A stretch of 64,000 nt of DNA, from positions 18,685,001 through 18,749,000 of the forward strand of contig CM073515.1 in assembly GCA_037074615.1 (NCBI GenBank), in the 5' to 3' direction. Every line of letters starts with the position of its first letter. Positions within the stretch are counted from its first letter, which is position 1. A model generated the notes under the pieces. The model was not told the origin of the DNA, searched no databases, and saw only the letters and a program-made list of their open reading frames with translations. The position numbers and the translations under genes were made by a program. Source of the stretch: Leucaena leucocephala (lineage: Eukaryota; Streptophyta; Magnoliopsida; Fabales; Fabaceae). Shown piece after piece: positions 1 through 11,531 of this stretch.

Positions 1-912
1 GATAAAGAAAGCAAGGAGTAAAAGGTATTGAACTTACCTACTTGTATGATTATGTTGCTTAGATGTTTTATGTGATGTTTGCATACTTTGATTATGTGAA
101 GCATGTATGATTAAGTGATGCTCTATTTCCTTTTATGCTGTGGCCATATGTTTTAATTAAGGGACATGGAAGCATGTAAGATATCATTAGCCAAGCATGA
201 TCATTAATTTAGCACATATTAACATCAAGCATGTAGTTGCATATATTGTATGGTTTCCATTTGCTACTGAGATTTTCCCAAAATCTCACCCCCTCGATGT
301 CACCTTGACACCAATATATTTTTAAAAGATTGAATAAGATGAAGATGCAAGAAGAGGAGTTAGGGGATAGATGGCATGATTGATTATAATTTATGTTACG
401 ACTTATGTGATGTATGCATGTAATGTATGCTTAAAAAGTAGTACAAATATAGCTATTTATAAAAATATTAAATGCTCAAATAAATGTATGATATTTCACC
501 AGTAATTAGTTAACATGTCAAGCTTCATTTTGACACTAAGTACGCCTTATTATGATGTCTACGTAAAGAGAATGGAATTATCAAATTTGGGAACCATAAT
601 TTATTTTTAGAATTTTTGACCAAATGAACAATAAATTTTGACATCAGAGTTGACTGGTCAATTTTTCCAAGGAGTTATTTTTTCCTTAAAGTTCCAGATG
701 TTATCTTCGCGTAGCTTTTTGAACTGTTTCATTTTGATTTTTCTAGAATTAATTATGATTTTGTTAAATTTGTCGCTAAATCTGGAAATATCATATGAAC
801 AATAACTCATTAGAGTGAAATTCCACATTTAGCTAATAGCCTTCAAAGGTCATATAAGTAGTTTTAAATGCTATAGAATGGTCCCTAAGATGTGCAAAAG
901 TAATGTGTTACA
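1..912 (+). mobile_element. Gypsy LTR, 3' part (partial)
   Basis: This is the right-hand part of a long Gypsy LTR cut by the window edge. It ends in GTGTTACA at 905-912, preceded by a 'ccctaagatgt' stretch that recurs at the end of the minus-strand LTR starting at 63052. A palindrome (GAGATTTT...AAAATCTC, 269-287) followed by CACCCC is shared with the other Gypsy LTRs of the window. No coding sequence is seen. The call rests on similarity to 63052-64000 and to 13827-16762, judged by eye. Confidence 0.6.
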
Positions 913-2058
913 CTTACCAAGGAAAAGTTTAAAGAAGGAAAGCCTCACAAATTGGTTAATTCATTAGAAAGAGTACCCACAACATTTTTTTAAGATGATT
1001 TTCTTATGTGGACTAAAATCAAAATCCTCTTATATGAAGAAGGAATTAAAGTCAATATAGTTAAAGTTTATAGTCTTGAGTACAAGGCATTAATAAGTCT
1101 GTAGGGATAATACCTAAGAAAGAGAAGAGTACCCCACATTAAATAAGAAGAGATTAAGTCTAAGTAGATAAGTTCCTAAGATGATATTAAAGAGAATAAG
1201 AGCTAGATACACCCAAGAGAGACAGTATGAGAAGGGTCCAAGATATAGAAGTACTAGGTTAGGAGCCTGTTAGCACTAGTGCTTCAAATTTTCATTGGCA
1301 CTTTTTAGTTAAGCTTACTCAGGCAAAAGTAGCCAAATGATGGATGACCCCTGGGAAATGATGTGCAAATGCCACACACGTTTGGTATAGATGCATAAAG
1401 TTATGTAAGATGATAAGAAAAGCCAAAAAGAGTTAGAAAAGTTATGTAAAATAAGTGAGTAGAACCCCTTATGTTAGATCCAAAGAGATGATATAAAAGA
1501 AAAGATTTAGATTATGACTTTGTTTCAAGAGAAAGAAAGGCAAAAGAACAATATTCTTCTGAGAGGATGGCAAAGTTGTAAGTCAAAAAAAAGTTAGACT
1601 TGTGGTATCTCAACATACACAACAATTTACAATGAGAAACCTGTAATGAGACATATAATGAGATAAGAAGTATGATGAAAGACAAAAACCCTAGAATTTC
1701 ATTAAATTTCTGTAAGGTTATCTATGAAAGAAATGGACACTACTCACAAGACTAATATGGTGAGTCATCCAAAAATAGATTAATGAATGACATATGAGAA
1801 AAAAATTTAGAAAGAAGTAAACTTTGACTCTAATTGAGTTGAACTAGAAAAAGGGTATGTTAAAACGAGAAGGATGTAAAGCTCAGATAATACTAAGAAA
1901 ATTCAGTCAGTTGCTAAGACAAGAGATGCAATTTTGCAAAAAATACCCCTGAACCTTAATAATGAAACATAAAAAGATATAAGAGAGATATATCTAGAGT
2001 AGTTTGACTAAGGTACGAGTTAAATTTCAAGGATGAAATTTATTTAAGGGGCAAGAAA
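913..2058 (+). mobile_element. Degenerate Gypsy interior with polypurine tract
   Basis: About 1.1 kb of purine-rich sequence without an open frame lies between two LTR pieces. Its end has the layout usual for chromovirus Gypsy elements: 'aaggatgaaatttatttaag' and then a purine tract (AAGGGGCAAGAAA, 2046-2058) touching the next LTR. The intact element at 41525-53902 has the same arrangement. No tRNA primer site is visible after position 912. This is therefore a non-autonomous derivative or a heavily deleted copy. Confidence 0.5.
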
Positions 2059-3230
2059 TGTCACATCCTAATTTTTTCCTATTTGTAGACAACTAATTTT
2101 TCCCTATACGTAGAAGACTAATAGAGGAAAGAGGTAAGGAAAGAACTGTGATGATGAGCAGAAAAAATGATCATGGTTAGATGAGTTTTAAGTTAAAGAA
2201 AACATGAAAAGTAAAAAGTTAAAAAGCTTCGGGACATGAACGTCATTTTGATGAAAGTTTAATATAAAGAATTCAAGGGACCTAAATAGAGTTTGGTGAA
2301 TTTAGAAATTAAATTAAAATTTCAAAATATCCTAAAAAGGGACTAAAATGACATTTCAAAATTTGAAGTAAGGGACTAAAATGGAAATTTCACAAATTTA
2401 GGGACTAAAGTGTAATTTGTCAAATTCAAGGGGCAAAAACATAATTATGAGAAAGTTGAGCTAAAAGGCCAAAAACTACTTGAAAAGGCTATAGTCCCAA
2501 ATTTTACTAGTAAATAAAAAATGGTAATTGGGCCAGGCATATTTTTTAAAATTTTGATTTGAGGCCTTAGATAATTGACATTAATTTTTAAAGTCTGGAG
2601 ATTATTATAGGACCTTCTAGACTTCCTAATCAGAAGAAATTTTGTAGAAAATTATCTTAATTAATATAAGAATTTATGAAACTGACAGAACTTAAAAAGG
2701 AGTTATGTAAAATTTATAAATGTTGGAATAATTTAGGAGATTTATGAAAGAAAGTCAAATGGTAAAAAGTAGGTTCTAAAGTAGTTTAGTTGTGGCTTCA
2801 GTTTGACCTAGCAAATAAAAAAAAATTAATTCATAAAATTTTAAAATAAATAAGTACACATTTAGAGCTTTAAATAAATAGGTAACACATCTCATTTGGA
2901 TAACATATCAAGAGAAATGAATTTCAAAAATTAAGAGACAAAACTAGAATTTTCAAAATTTACCATATAAATAGTAAAAAATAATGATTTAACTGTATTG
3001 ATTGACAAGGTAAATGTCTAGATTTATATTTTTTCCTTAAATATAAATGAAATAGCTTCAAGTAGAAATTTGAAGCAACTCCATAAGACTTTTCTAGAAT
3101 TAGTTATGAATTTTTAAGGTTTGACAGTCAATTTGGTTTTTACCGAATGAACGGTACTCGATAATTAAATTTAAAATTTTTAATAATGCTTCCGCTAGTT
3201 GAACATGCTTCTAAATACGTACTCTAAGGG
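2059..3230 (+). mobile_element. Gypsy 3' LTR (partial)
   Basis: It starts with TGTCACATCC directly after the polypurine tract, the usual start for this LTR family (the solo LTR at 13827 starts TGTCATATCC). Repeated 'agggactaaaatg' phrases at 2340-2420 are also found in the 13827 LTR. The sequence stops resembling the LTR at about 3230, where an inverted repeat begins. It is shorter than the 2.9-3.2-kb complete LTRs nearby, so it is truncated. Confidence 0.55.
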
Positions 3231-4350
3231 GTTAAAAGTAGGATATTTTATTAATTGAACACCTAATCATTTAATTAGTGAAATTAATCGATTAATAGGC
3301 ATTAATCCATTAGTTAATCGATTAATATTAGGTTTTATTAGTTATTAGTCGTGACTCTTCACTATTCCACTTGAACCCTAACCGATAAATTCCCAAATCC
3401 TCTCATCTTCAATCTCCAAAATTCCACAAATTACCTTGGGAAAAGTTTACGCACCTATTTTCGATCAAAACACACCGAAATACACTTCCAAATTCCCACA
3501 TTTCACCATTCAATCCTTATATTCCAGAAGTGATAGAGTAGACTAAAACCACAAATGTTGATAGATCTGAGCTTCAACTATCCAGATCTATATCCAACAC
3601 TCATCATGCATCCCAATCGAAGGAGGAGAAGAAGAAATTCCACAGGTCTTTTAATTCACTATAAATTCTACATAACTCCTTTTTGGGCTTTGTCAGTTTT
3701 AGAAATTCTTATATTAATTATAAGATTTTACTGTCATATTTCATCTGATTCTGAGGTCTAGATAATACTTTATTAATTTTTCTTCTTCTTCAGAAATTAA
3801 TATAAATCTTTTGGGACCTCATATTAAAACTCTGTGTTGCATCAACTGATCAGCATAATTTTCTCTATTTACTGAGACCTCTGCTCAACAAGGTCTAGTA
3901 GCATCCCTTTTTCAGGCTATATACTGGGCTTCTAAGCCTAAAAATTGGGATATGATAGTTTTGGTGGTTGAATATTAGATCCATCAACATTGGTGGTCTT
4001 GGTACGCGCCATTTGACTATGAAAATTGACTGCTTGAAAGGTGAAAAGTGTGAATTTGGAGATGATTTAGGGTGAGTTTTGATCAGTGAGGTGTGCATAA
4101 GATTTCCCTAAGGAATTTTGAGGAATTTTGGAGATTAGAGGTGAGAGGATTTTGAAATTAATCAATTAGGGTTCAAGTTGAATAGTGAAGAGTAACCACT
4201 GATAACTGATAAAATTCGATATTAATCGATTAACTAATCAACTAATGCCCATTAATCAATTAATTTCATCAAATATGCCTATACAAACCCCAATTAACTC
4301 ATTAGGTGTTTGATTAATTGTAAATAAAATAATATTAAACACCTATTTAA
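3231..4350. repeat. Large imperfect inverted repeat (fold-back)
   Basis: The left arm, about 3231-3600, is the imperfect reverse complement of about 3955-4350. Paired landmarks include 'tagggttcaagt'-type sequence near 3370 and 4171, and 'attaatcgattaactaat' near 3300 and 4224. Arms are about 370-395 bp. The loop (3600-3955) holds a minus-strand Gypsy LTR fragment. It may be a fold-back transposon, or two copies of one repeat lying head to head. No flanking duplication was found. The 68- and 67-codon open frames inside have no recognisable product. Confidence 0.65.
3640..3957 (-). mobile_element. Gypsy LTR fragment
   Basis: Read on the minus strand, this begins like the LTR at 13827 (ATCATATCC, then text matching 'agaagcccagta'). 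It runs on into sequence resembling 44215-44440 of the young Gypsy LTR, including 'ctgattctgag' and 'ctctgtgttgc'. It lies in the loop of the 3231-4350 inverted repeat. Confidence 0.55.
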
Positions 4351-6239
4351 CAATAATTAATCGATTAGATGTTCAATTAATTCTAAAAAAATAGCATTTA
4401 ACATATGTCACTATCCATTAATCTATTGGTTGTTCGATTAATTTCAACATAAAACAACTTTGAATATATGTTCAACTATGATTAATCGATTAGCTGTTTG
4501 ATTAATTGACATTAATTGAATCTTTAATCTATTATTTTCAAAGTAAAACAATTTTTAACATATTTTCAAACAACATTTAATCAAATTATTTATCGATTAA
4601 CTAATTTATAAAATGAAATCATTGAAGACTAAAAATGTTAACTTTTCTTATGAAACTTTGAAAATGAATTCATAGAAGAAAACTTATTGAAACATAAGCT
4701 TTTGTTTGAATTATTGAAAAATAAAACATATATATCATATCATGAAAAGCATATTAACATCTAGATACCTCAAGTATATTTTCAATGTAAAGAGAGGGTT
4801 GAAGAAAGCTTATTCATGTTTTGTCTCTTGATGTATTGACTTATTTTCTTTTCTCTCTTGAGCATCTTGCATTGGTAGTTGTGTTGATTCCTTCCATTTG
4901 CTGTCAATTCTTCTTTATTGCTTGAATGCTCATTTCCTTAGATATCTTAATCTTGACAAATCATTGCAGTTCATTGAGATATCTCTTGTTATAAATGCAA
5001 AATTATGTCTTTCTTGGAGAATGATTAGTATGATCATAAATAGATTATCTTCTAAAATACATATGAGATCATACAAGACAACTCATCATTAAAACATATC
5101 ATTCTTTTTAGTAAATGCAAATGAGTTAGCTTAAAGACTTGAGCTTTAAAAATAGACATATATAAAGCTCTCATTTTCTTAAAAATATGTTCAGATAATG
5201 TTTTATTTTTAAAAAAATATGTATTTTCAATGTCATTTTCCAAAAATGATTCTCTTGAAGAATTCTTTTCTTAAGCATATTAAGAATCAAATGATTAGGG
5301 AAGCAAATATTAAACACAAATTGAATAGTATATTTGGAAATTTGAAGTTTCCTCTCAAATGTATTAATCTCCAACATTGATTTCTTCATATTTCAGGAAT
5401 CAACCGTCTTCAAGGTCATTTGTATGCAGCAAGAGAAATTTGATGTTTTGATGCATATATTTGATCATTTTTCTTGGAAATATGAATATACATATTTATA
5501 AATCAATTGGTGAATTCATAAAAGCAACATTTAAAAGAAAAGCATTATGTAATCCATTTAGCAATCTAAAAACATTTTGAAAAACCTTTACTGAATTATT
5601 GTTAATGGATTTCAATTAGGAACAAATATTCATTACCCAAATATGAATTTATTTAATAAACACAACGGTAGAAATAGATTTTACCATCGTAGTTCTTGTT
5701 CTAGTGAATACTTAATTTTTGTGTAGGCTACTTATTGATTCTTCAAGTTTATGAGATTCAGCACCACCAAAACCAAAAGTCTGCTTCCTCAGATTGTGAA
5801 CTTGCCTCTGTGTAGCCTTATTTCTGAGGTGCAGCTCTTTCTTTCCTACAATACAAATCCTTTGTTTAGGGTATCCAACTTTACTTTGATTCACTTATGG
5901 TTAGTTTGTAGGAAACACACACATTTTATATGCTCAGAAAATATGATCAATTTGAGATAATTGAGCATAGTAAAGTAAATATCTTATGCATAAAAGAAAA
6001 GTTTTTCCATTTTCAAAAAACATGTATGTATAAAAAATTTGTACTTATGAACTTTGCTTTTTCCTCATTTATATTTGTATGTCAAGTTTTTGTGAGGAGT
6101 TTATATATAGAATTTGAAATCAATTGTAATGTTCATTTCTAAAGATGCAGATGTAAACTTGAATGATATATTAAACATGTAATGTATGAAGTCTACTGTT
6201 GTACCTTTACCTCATGTGGAAGAAGGATTTTCTTAGCAT
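4351..6239. other. AT-rich, no gene recognised
   Basis: The first 270 bases hold many AATCGATTAA-type palindromes like those in the Copia LTRs at 7565 and 58836, so this is probably LTR-derived. The rest is AT-rich with only short open frames (for example 60 codons on the minus strand at 5712-5894) that I cannot assign. Confidence 0.4.
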
Positions 6240-7550
6240 ACCCATTGCATCCTTGAATATCTTATGATATTTGTTTGCAATGGTCTCTCACCTAATTTGA
6301 CCTTTGACACATGAGACATCCTCCTTCTTCTTTTGTTCTCCTCAAGATAATTGAATGGTTCATTGTTATAGTCCATTCTTAAGGCAGAACGTACTCTTGG
6401 GTTTTTTCCATTGCTTCTTATGGATTGCCTTTGATATATTAGCAATGGATGCTCCATGAGTTCTCCTGAGTCGTGTTGCTTTCACTGATGCATGAGAAAC
6501 TCTTGGATGCCTTTTTCTCCATGTATCGTGTTCATTCTTAAGAGTAAACTTCTGCATATTTGACACACTAAAAGAATACTTTGGTACCCATTTAACCTTA
6601 GGTCCTTGATCATTAGATTTTGATGTTAATTGTCCTTTAGGAACCCAGATAAATTTATTTTTCACATTAGAATTTCTTCTTAAATGACATTTGTGAGAAA
6701 TATGACATTGTTTACCATAATAATTGCAGAAAACAAGATTATAACCTTTTGTAGTATATTTGCAAATATTGTATTGGTCAAGTGGAGGAATTTTAAAATC
6801 ATTGTGTAAAATTTCTTCCTTTCTATTAGATGTTCCAGTAATATCCCTTTGACACAAAATATTTTTACGTTTTGAGATAGCATCAATAATTGGTTAAAAA
6901 ATTATTTCATGAAAACTTTTGAAATCATTTTTCTTAAACTCAAAGAGAATTAGAACTTTTTACCGTTGAAAAGTTTTGAGCTCTGGATGATGATTTCTCA
7001 AATTCATATGTACTGAGCTCTTCCTATTTATTCTCTTCTCCCTCTTGTTGTTCAGTGTTGACAAACACATGGAAGTCAGCTTAGATTTCTCCTTCATTAC
7101 TCTTTGCTTCTATTTGTTCATTGGTAGAGAATTTGCAATAATCAATGATTGATGTACTGCCAACACTTTCTGCAAAAAGGTAGAAGAATAAACAAATTCA
7201 AGAGTATAGAAAATGTTTTTGACATTTGAGCAACGTTTAATTTTCAAATAATCTTTTTCAGACATAGCATTATATAAAATTTTCATTGCTCTAATATTCA
7301 GGAAAAATAGTTTCTTGTCATTTGATTTCCAATCCTTTCTTAGTGTAAATCAAATTCATTTGAAAGGATTTTCCTCATATCAAAATAAAAAGTTTTAAAA
7401 AATATGGTTATCCTACCTTTCTAATAAAAAAACTTGAAATTTTTTAAAGTGGGAGAAATACTAAAATCAAATTCTTCAAAAAGCATTTCATCAACAAATC
7501 AAGCCATGATCTTTTCACTTAAGATTGTTAGATCCTTTAAACAAGTGACT
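6240..7550 (-). pseudogene. Copia gag remnant
   Basis: This is the gag region of a minus-strand Copia element, between its primer site (7551-7564) and a break near 6240. The clearest part is an open stretch of 163 codons at 6366-6857. It contains a degenerate zinc knuckle (CNYYGKQCHISHKC; the second cysteine of CX2CX4HX4C is Tyr) and two 'WVPK' phrases. Those phrases usually follow the knuckle in SIRE-like Copia Gag (family knowledge). The amino-terminal part (about 6860-7500) is broken by stops. Pol is absent, so the element is truncated at its 3' side. Not functional. Confidence 0.65.
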
Positions 7551-7564
7551 GCTCTGATTTCAAA
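7551..7564 (-). other. Degenerate tRNA-Met primer binding site
   Basis: GCTCTGATTTCA is the reverse complement of a primer site with two changes from TGGTATCAGAGC. It lies directly left of the LTR at 7565, which fixes that LTR as the 5' LTR of a minus-strand element. Confidence 0.6.
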
Positions 7565-9514
7565 TGTTATATCTAGGCATATAAGATCAATCACACAAGA
7601 GGGGGTGAATTAGGCGATTGACGATTTTTTAAGACTTTTCAAATTTCTTTTGACATTTGATAAGTGAAACAATGCAATTTGAGATAATTTGATTTGAAAT
7701 TAAAAATGAATTACTTGAATTTAAAGGGTTAAAGAAAAAAGAAATTGCACACAAGATTTATCCTAATTTGGTCATTCCTTAACTTACATCTAGTTCTCAG
7801 CTCCCCACTGAGATTTTCAATTCACTATTTATCAAGATTATAATGGGCTCTTGGTAGCCTTTACAATCTCAATTTTCATGGCTAATTGAGAACTACCTCA
7901 AACCTGAGGTTACACCACACTTCGGTGGCACCACTCTCCCTTAAATAGATACAAGCAAAATACAACCTTGAATCCCTTGATTCCAAGGTTTGCTGATGAA
8001 CAAGAAAAGAAAAAGGGATTTTAGACTCTCTCTAATAGAATGAATGATAAATATTGTAGCTCATGATATTTTTCTCTCTTAATGAAATAATACATAATAA
8101 ACAGAGAGTTGAATGACTAATATAGTTTGCTTGTATTATTCTTATTGATGTCTCATCATAGCCACTAATATCTAAACTTTGAATGTTCTTCTATTTCTAG
8201 TTGAGCATAATTTCCCTTTAAGGTTTTCTTCCTTTCCCTTGGAAATATGACCATTAAACTAGCCGTTGTGGTCATTGAGACTTCTTAAATAAAATGCCTT
8301 TTTGTCATTGAAAGTGTGTTGCCTTTGATCTCGGTCTATTCTCATTTCTAGCTTTGAACTAAACTTAATCTAAAGTTATGTTCTTAATCTTGTAAAAACT
8401 TCATTTGATTCAATTGTTAGAAGATAAATATTTGAAGTGAAGAGTTGATGAAATAAAATTAAGTTCGTATAAAATCAATTATAACAAGAATGATAGTAGA
8501 ATGATGTACTTTCAATAAGATGAGTTCATGCTTAATATTTCAATCAATGATCAAGTGTATAAAATCAATTCAGTTATAAATATTTCAAGATCAAATAAAG
8601 ATTTTACTTGTTTTCAAAGATTATGCTATATTAATCGATTAACTAGAATTAATGTGTTAAACAGAAAATTGAGTATCATACTTATTGGATTATTTAAGCG
8701 TATATGAAGTACTTTTATAAATACAAGTTTCTCAAAAAGCTTATCATGAAGGTTAATGGGAAACATAAGCATTTTGTTACTTAAATCAATCATATATAAT
8801 TTATGAGGATATGAAATTAGTTTTTAGCTTGAATAGCGATAGATATATTCAAAATTTCTAAAGTTTTTTAAATTAATCGAATTCTTAGTCGATTAATATG
8901 TCTAGAAGAATTGAATCAAAAAATATTTCAACACAAATTAATTGAATAGTTAATATGTTAGTGTAAATTAATCGATTAACCAATCGATTAATTGGTTTAT
9001 ATTTGAATTTCACAAATTTGATATTTCCTTGATTAATTGAAGAGTTAACATATTAATTTAAATTAATCCATTAATCAATCAATTAATAGCAATATCTTTA
9101 TTCAAGAGAAAATATATTTTCAATAAATTAATCAGTTAACTAATCGATTAATTGTAATTAATCGATTAACCAATCGATTAATTGGCTTATCAATTAATTC
9201 CATAACGCACACTCTCAACATTAATCGAACACTTAATCGATTAATGCTCACTCATTAATCAATTATCTAATCGATTAATTAATTTTCTTTTATAAAACAA
9301 AATGCTACATTTACATTAATCTAATAACCAATCGATTAATTGCTATTAGTCGATTAACTATCATTAATCAAATGACTAATCGATTAACTCCTTTTCTTTT
9401 TAACTTCATTTGATTTAAAAAACATTTTTATTACTTCAAAAATAGTTTTCACATCATTAAACAACTTAATTATTTATTCTCCTTTGACATCATCAAAACA
9501 CATAAAATCTAACA
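7565..9514 (-). mobile_element. Copia 5' LTR (SIRE-like), 1950 bp
   Basis: It is bounded by TGTTATATCT on the left and AAATCTAACA on the right, so the minus-strand LTR reads TGTTAGATTT...ATATAACA. Near the left end is the phrase 'agagggggtgaattaggcg', which also marks the ends of the LTRs at 13780 and 36113. The 8620-9390 part is packed with AATCGATTAA palindromes. To the right lies pol sequence of another Copia element, so this element inserted into that one. No second LTR was found in the window. Confidence 0.7.
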
Positions 9515-9647
9515 ACAGTATAATATAGCATATGATCTCATGGATTTTGATACACAATGATATGCATCACAAAAATACTCAATATTTGTATGATCATGAT
9601 TCCTATACAATATACCATGAGCTGAACACCCTTTTAGGTCATGCAAT
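9515..9647 (-). pseudogene. Copia RNase H fragment (split by solo LTR)
   Basis: The minus-strand translation contains 'GILYRNHDHTNIEYFCDA', matching the start of Copia RNase H, where the motif normally continues to 'DADWAG'. It is the continuation of the pol remnant at 11532-13775. The break falls inside the phrase that joins RT to RNase H ('WEALEHIL' on the right side, 'LKG' on the left). The fragment is cut at 9514 by another Copia LTR. Confidence 0.6.
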
Positions 9648-9774
9648 TGTAAGGAATTGGAAGACACGTAGCGGAAATTAATTTAAAAATTTTTCCATTC
9701 CTTGCCAGGATCTACCGTATGTGTTTAAGTCAAGTGGGAAGAAGCATTACCCTCAGTGTTTCTCAGTGACTTCT

Positions 9775-9876
9775 ACAGCTTCTCTCTGCGGCTGGTGATC
9801 TCTTTCCGATCGTAAGGAGACGTCCACAGCTTCTCTCCGCGGCTCGTGCTCTCTTTTTGATCGCAAGAAGTCGACT
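9775..9876. repeat. 51-bp direct duplication within solo LTR
   Basis: ACAGCTTCTCTCTGCGGCT at 9775 recurs with one change at 9826. The following 'ctctttccgatcg' and 'ctctttttgatcg' parts also match. Two units with a period of 51 bp. Confidence 0.7.
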
Positions 9877-10300
9877 CCTCAGGTCGTCTTCCTCTACTGG
9901 TATCCACACGAACAGCGTTTTAACCACAAACGACATGCTAGCGTCTCCTGTCCCTCCAAGGATTTCTCAAGAGTTCGTCCTCTCCGTCTCTACTTCAGCA
10001 GTTTCTTATCTGCAAACCTTTTGCAGATTCCGTTTGGCCCTTTTTTGTGTTATGTGTTGTATTCAAAACGTAGCTCCTAAAATCGGATATATAGGATGCT
10101 CTGCGTTTTTCTCAACCGAATTAGATTTTAGAATTAATCTATATTAATTCCGAATACAATATCACATATTGTATAATTTGATAAGAAACTAATTAAATAA
10201 ATAATGTTTATATTAAATCCGTCCCACAGATTTAATTCACCTATTTATTTAAATAAAGATGAGATTGGACTGTATTTGATTTATTCTCATAAATCAAATT

Positions 10301-10570
10301 TGAGATATCCTATCAATTTGAATTTCAAATTCAAACGTGATAGAGATTTAATTTATCCTTATAAATTAAATATTATAAATATCTCTTATATGAGATATCC
10401 TATCAATTTGAATTTCAAATTCAAACGTGATAGAGATTTAATTTATCCTTATAAATTAAATCTTGTAAATATCTCTTATATGAGATATCCTATCAATTTG
10501 AATTTCAAATTCAAACGTGATAGAGATTTAATTTATCCTTATAAATTAAATCCTATATATCCCTTATATA
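10301..10570. repeat. 90-bp tandem repeat, three copies
   Basis: TGAGATATCCTATCAATTTG starts at 10301, 10391 and 10481, giving three nearly identical 90-bp units; the last is slightly short. Since 90 is a multiple of three and the unit lacks stops in one frame, a 138-codon open frame (10204-10620) encodes three copies of a 30-residue repeat. This frame is a by-product of the repeat and I do not call it a gene. Confidence 0.85.
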
Positions 10571-11531
10571 TAATATATATATATACGAATTTATATATAT
10601 ACGAATATAAATATAAATAAATATATACATCAACCCTGGATCATTCATTGAATCTAGACACGTCTTAGATTCAATGAATCTGGACATCATAGCTCGTGTT
10701 GGGCTATTTTGTGTGTGACCCTGTAGGCCCATATGAAGTTGGCAGTGGGCCATTTGCTATACTGGCCCACAAGTCGCAAGCGGTCTCTAGCAAGACATAA
10801 TGACTACCCAAATCATATGAGAATCGATAAACGATGTAACCTTTTATACAACCATATCATGTCCCTTCTGTCACGCGATATTTTGGTCATGGATGAGGCA
10901 TGGATAATGTCATCCTCCTATTCCTGACCGTTACTTTCTCGATCCCTGAGTAGTCTGACTATAGAAATGGAACTACCTTTCCATTACAGTATGGCCATAC
11001 ATTTCTCAGACTCACTCATCTAGGGGCCCAGTAATATCTCTCTACGAATGTGAGGGACAAATTCCATCTTGACCATTCACATTCCTCCGCATGAAAAACC
11101 ACTAAGCCCGAACATAGTCTTTATGATCACTCGGTCAAAAGTGACTTTTGACTAGGCCAAAGCTGAGCGTTTGTCATGTAGGAATCCATGATGATCTCAG
11201 GTCAAAGGGCATAGTGACATGGTTTGTATATGAGAGAAGATTATGACGTAACCCATGCAACTCTCTCATAGCGGGTCAGTCCAACACCTTGTACTCTTAC
11301 ATGTGCATATGACTTTGATTTATATCTCTATACATCTTCAAAGTCATACTGGTCTTATTTCATCTCTGCTCCCATACAGATGACTGACCAGGGACATTTA
11401 GGATAAGATCATGAATTATCCTAGGATGGTCATCACAGTAAACATGCAAATAATATAATAACAATTAATAAATTCACAAATCAATAATGTTCATAAGACA
11501 ATGATTGGCCCCTAGGGCACATTTTCTAACA

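Larger units (their letters stand above)
9648..11531 (-). mobile_element. Solo LTR inside Copia pol, 1884 bp
   Basis: On the minus strand it starts TGTTAGAAAATGTGCCC (from 11531) and ends CCTTACA (at 9648). Flanks are GCAAT (9643-9647) and GTAAT (11532-11536), a 5-bp target duplication with one change. Both flanks belong to one Copia reading frame, which supports a single insertion event. No interior is left, so it is a solo LTR formed by LTR-LTR recombination. It contains three 90-bp tandem units (10301-10570) and a 51-bp direct repeat (9775-9876). Confidence 0.75.

Noticed and set aside
10204..10620. 138-codon repetitive ORF as a gene
   Set aside because: It follows directly from three 90-bp repeats within a solo LTR.
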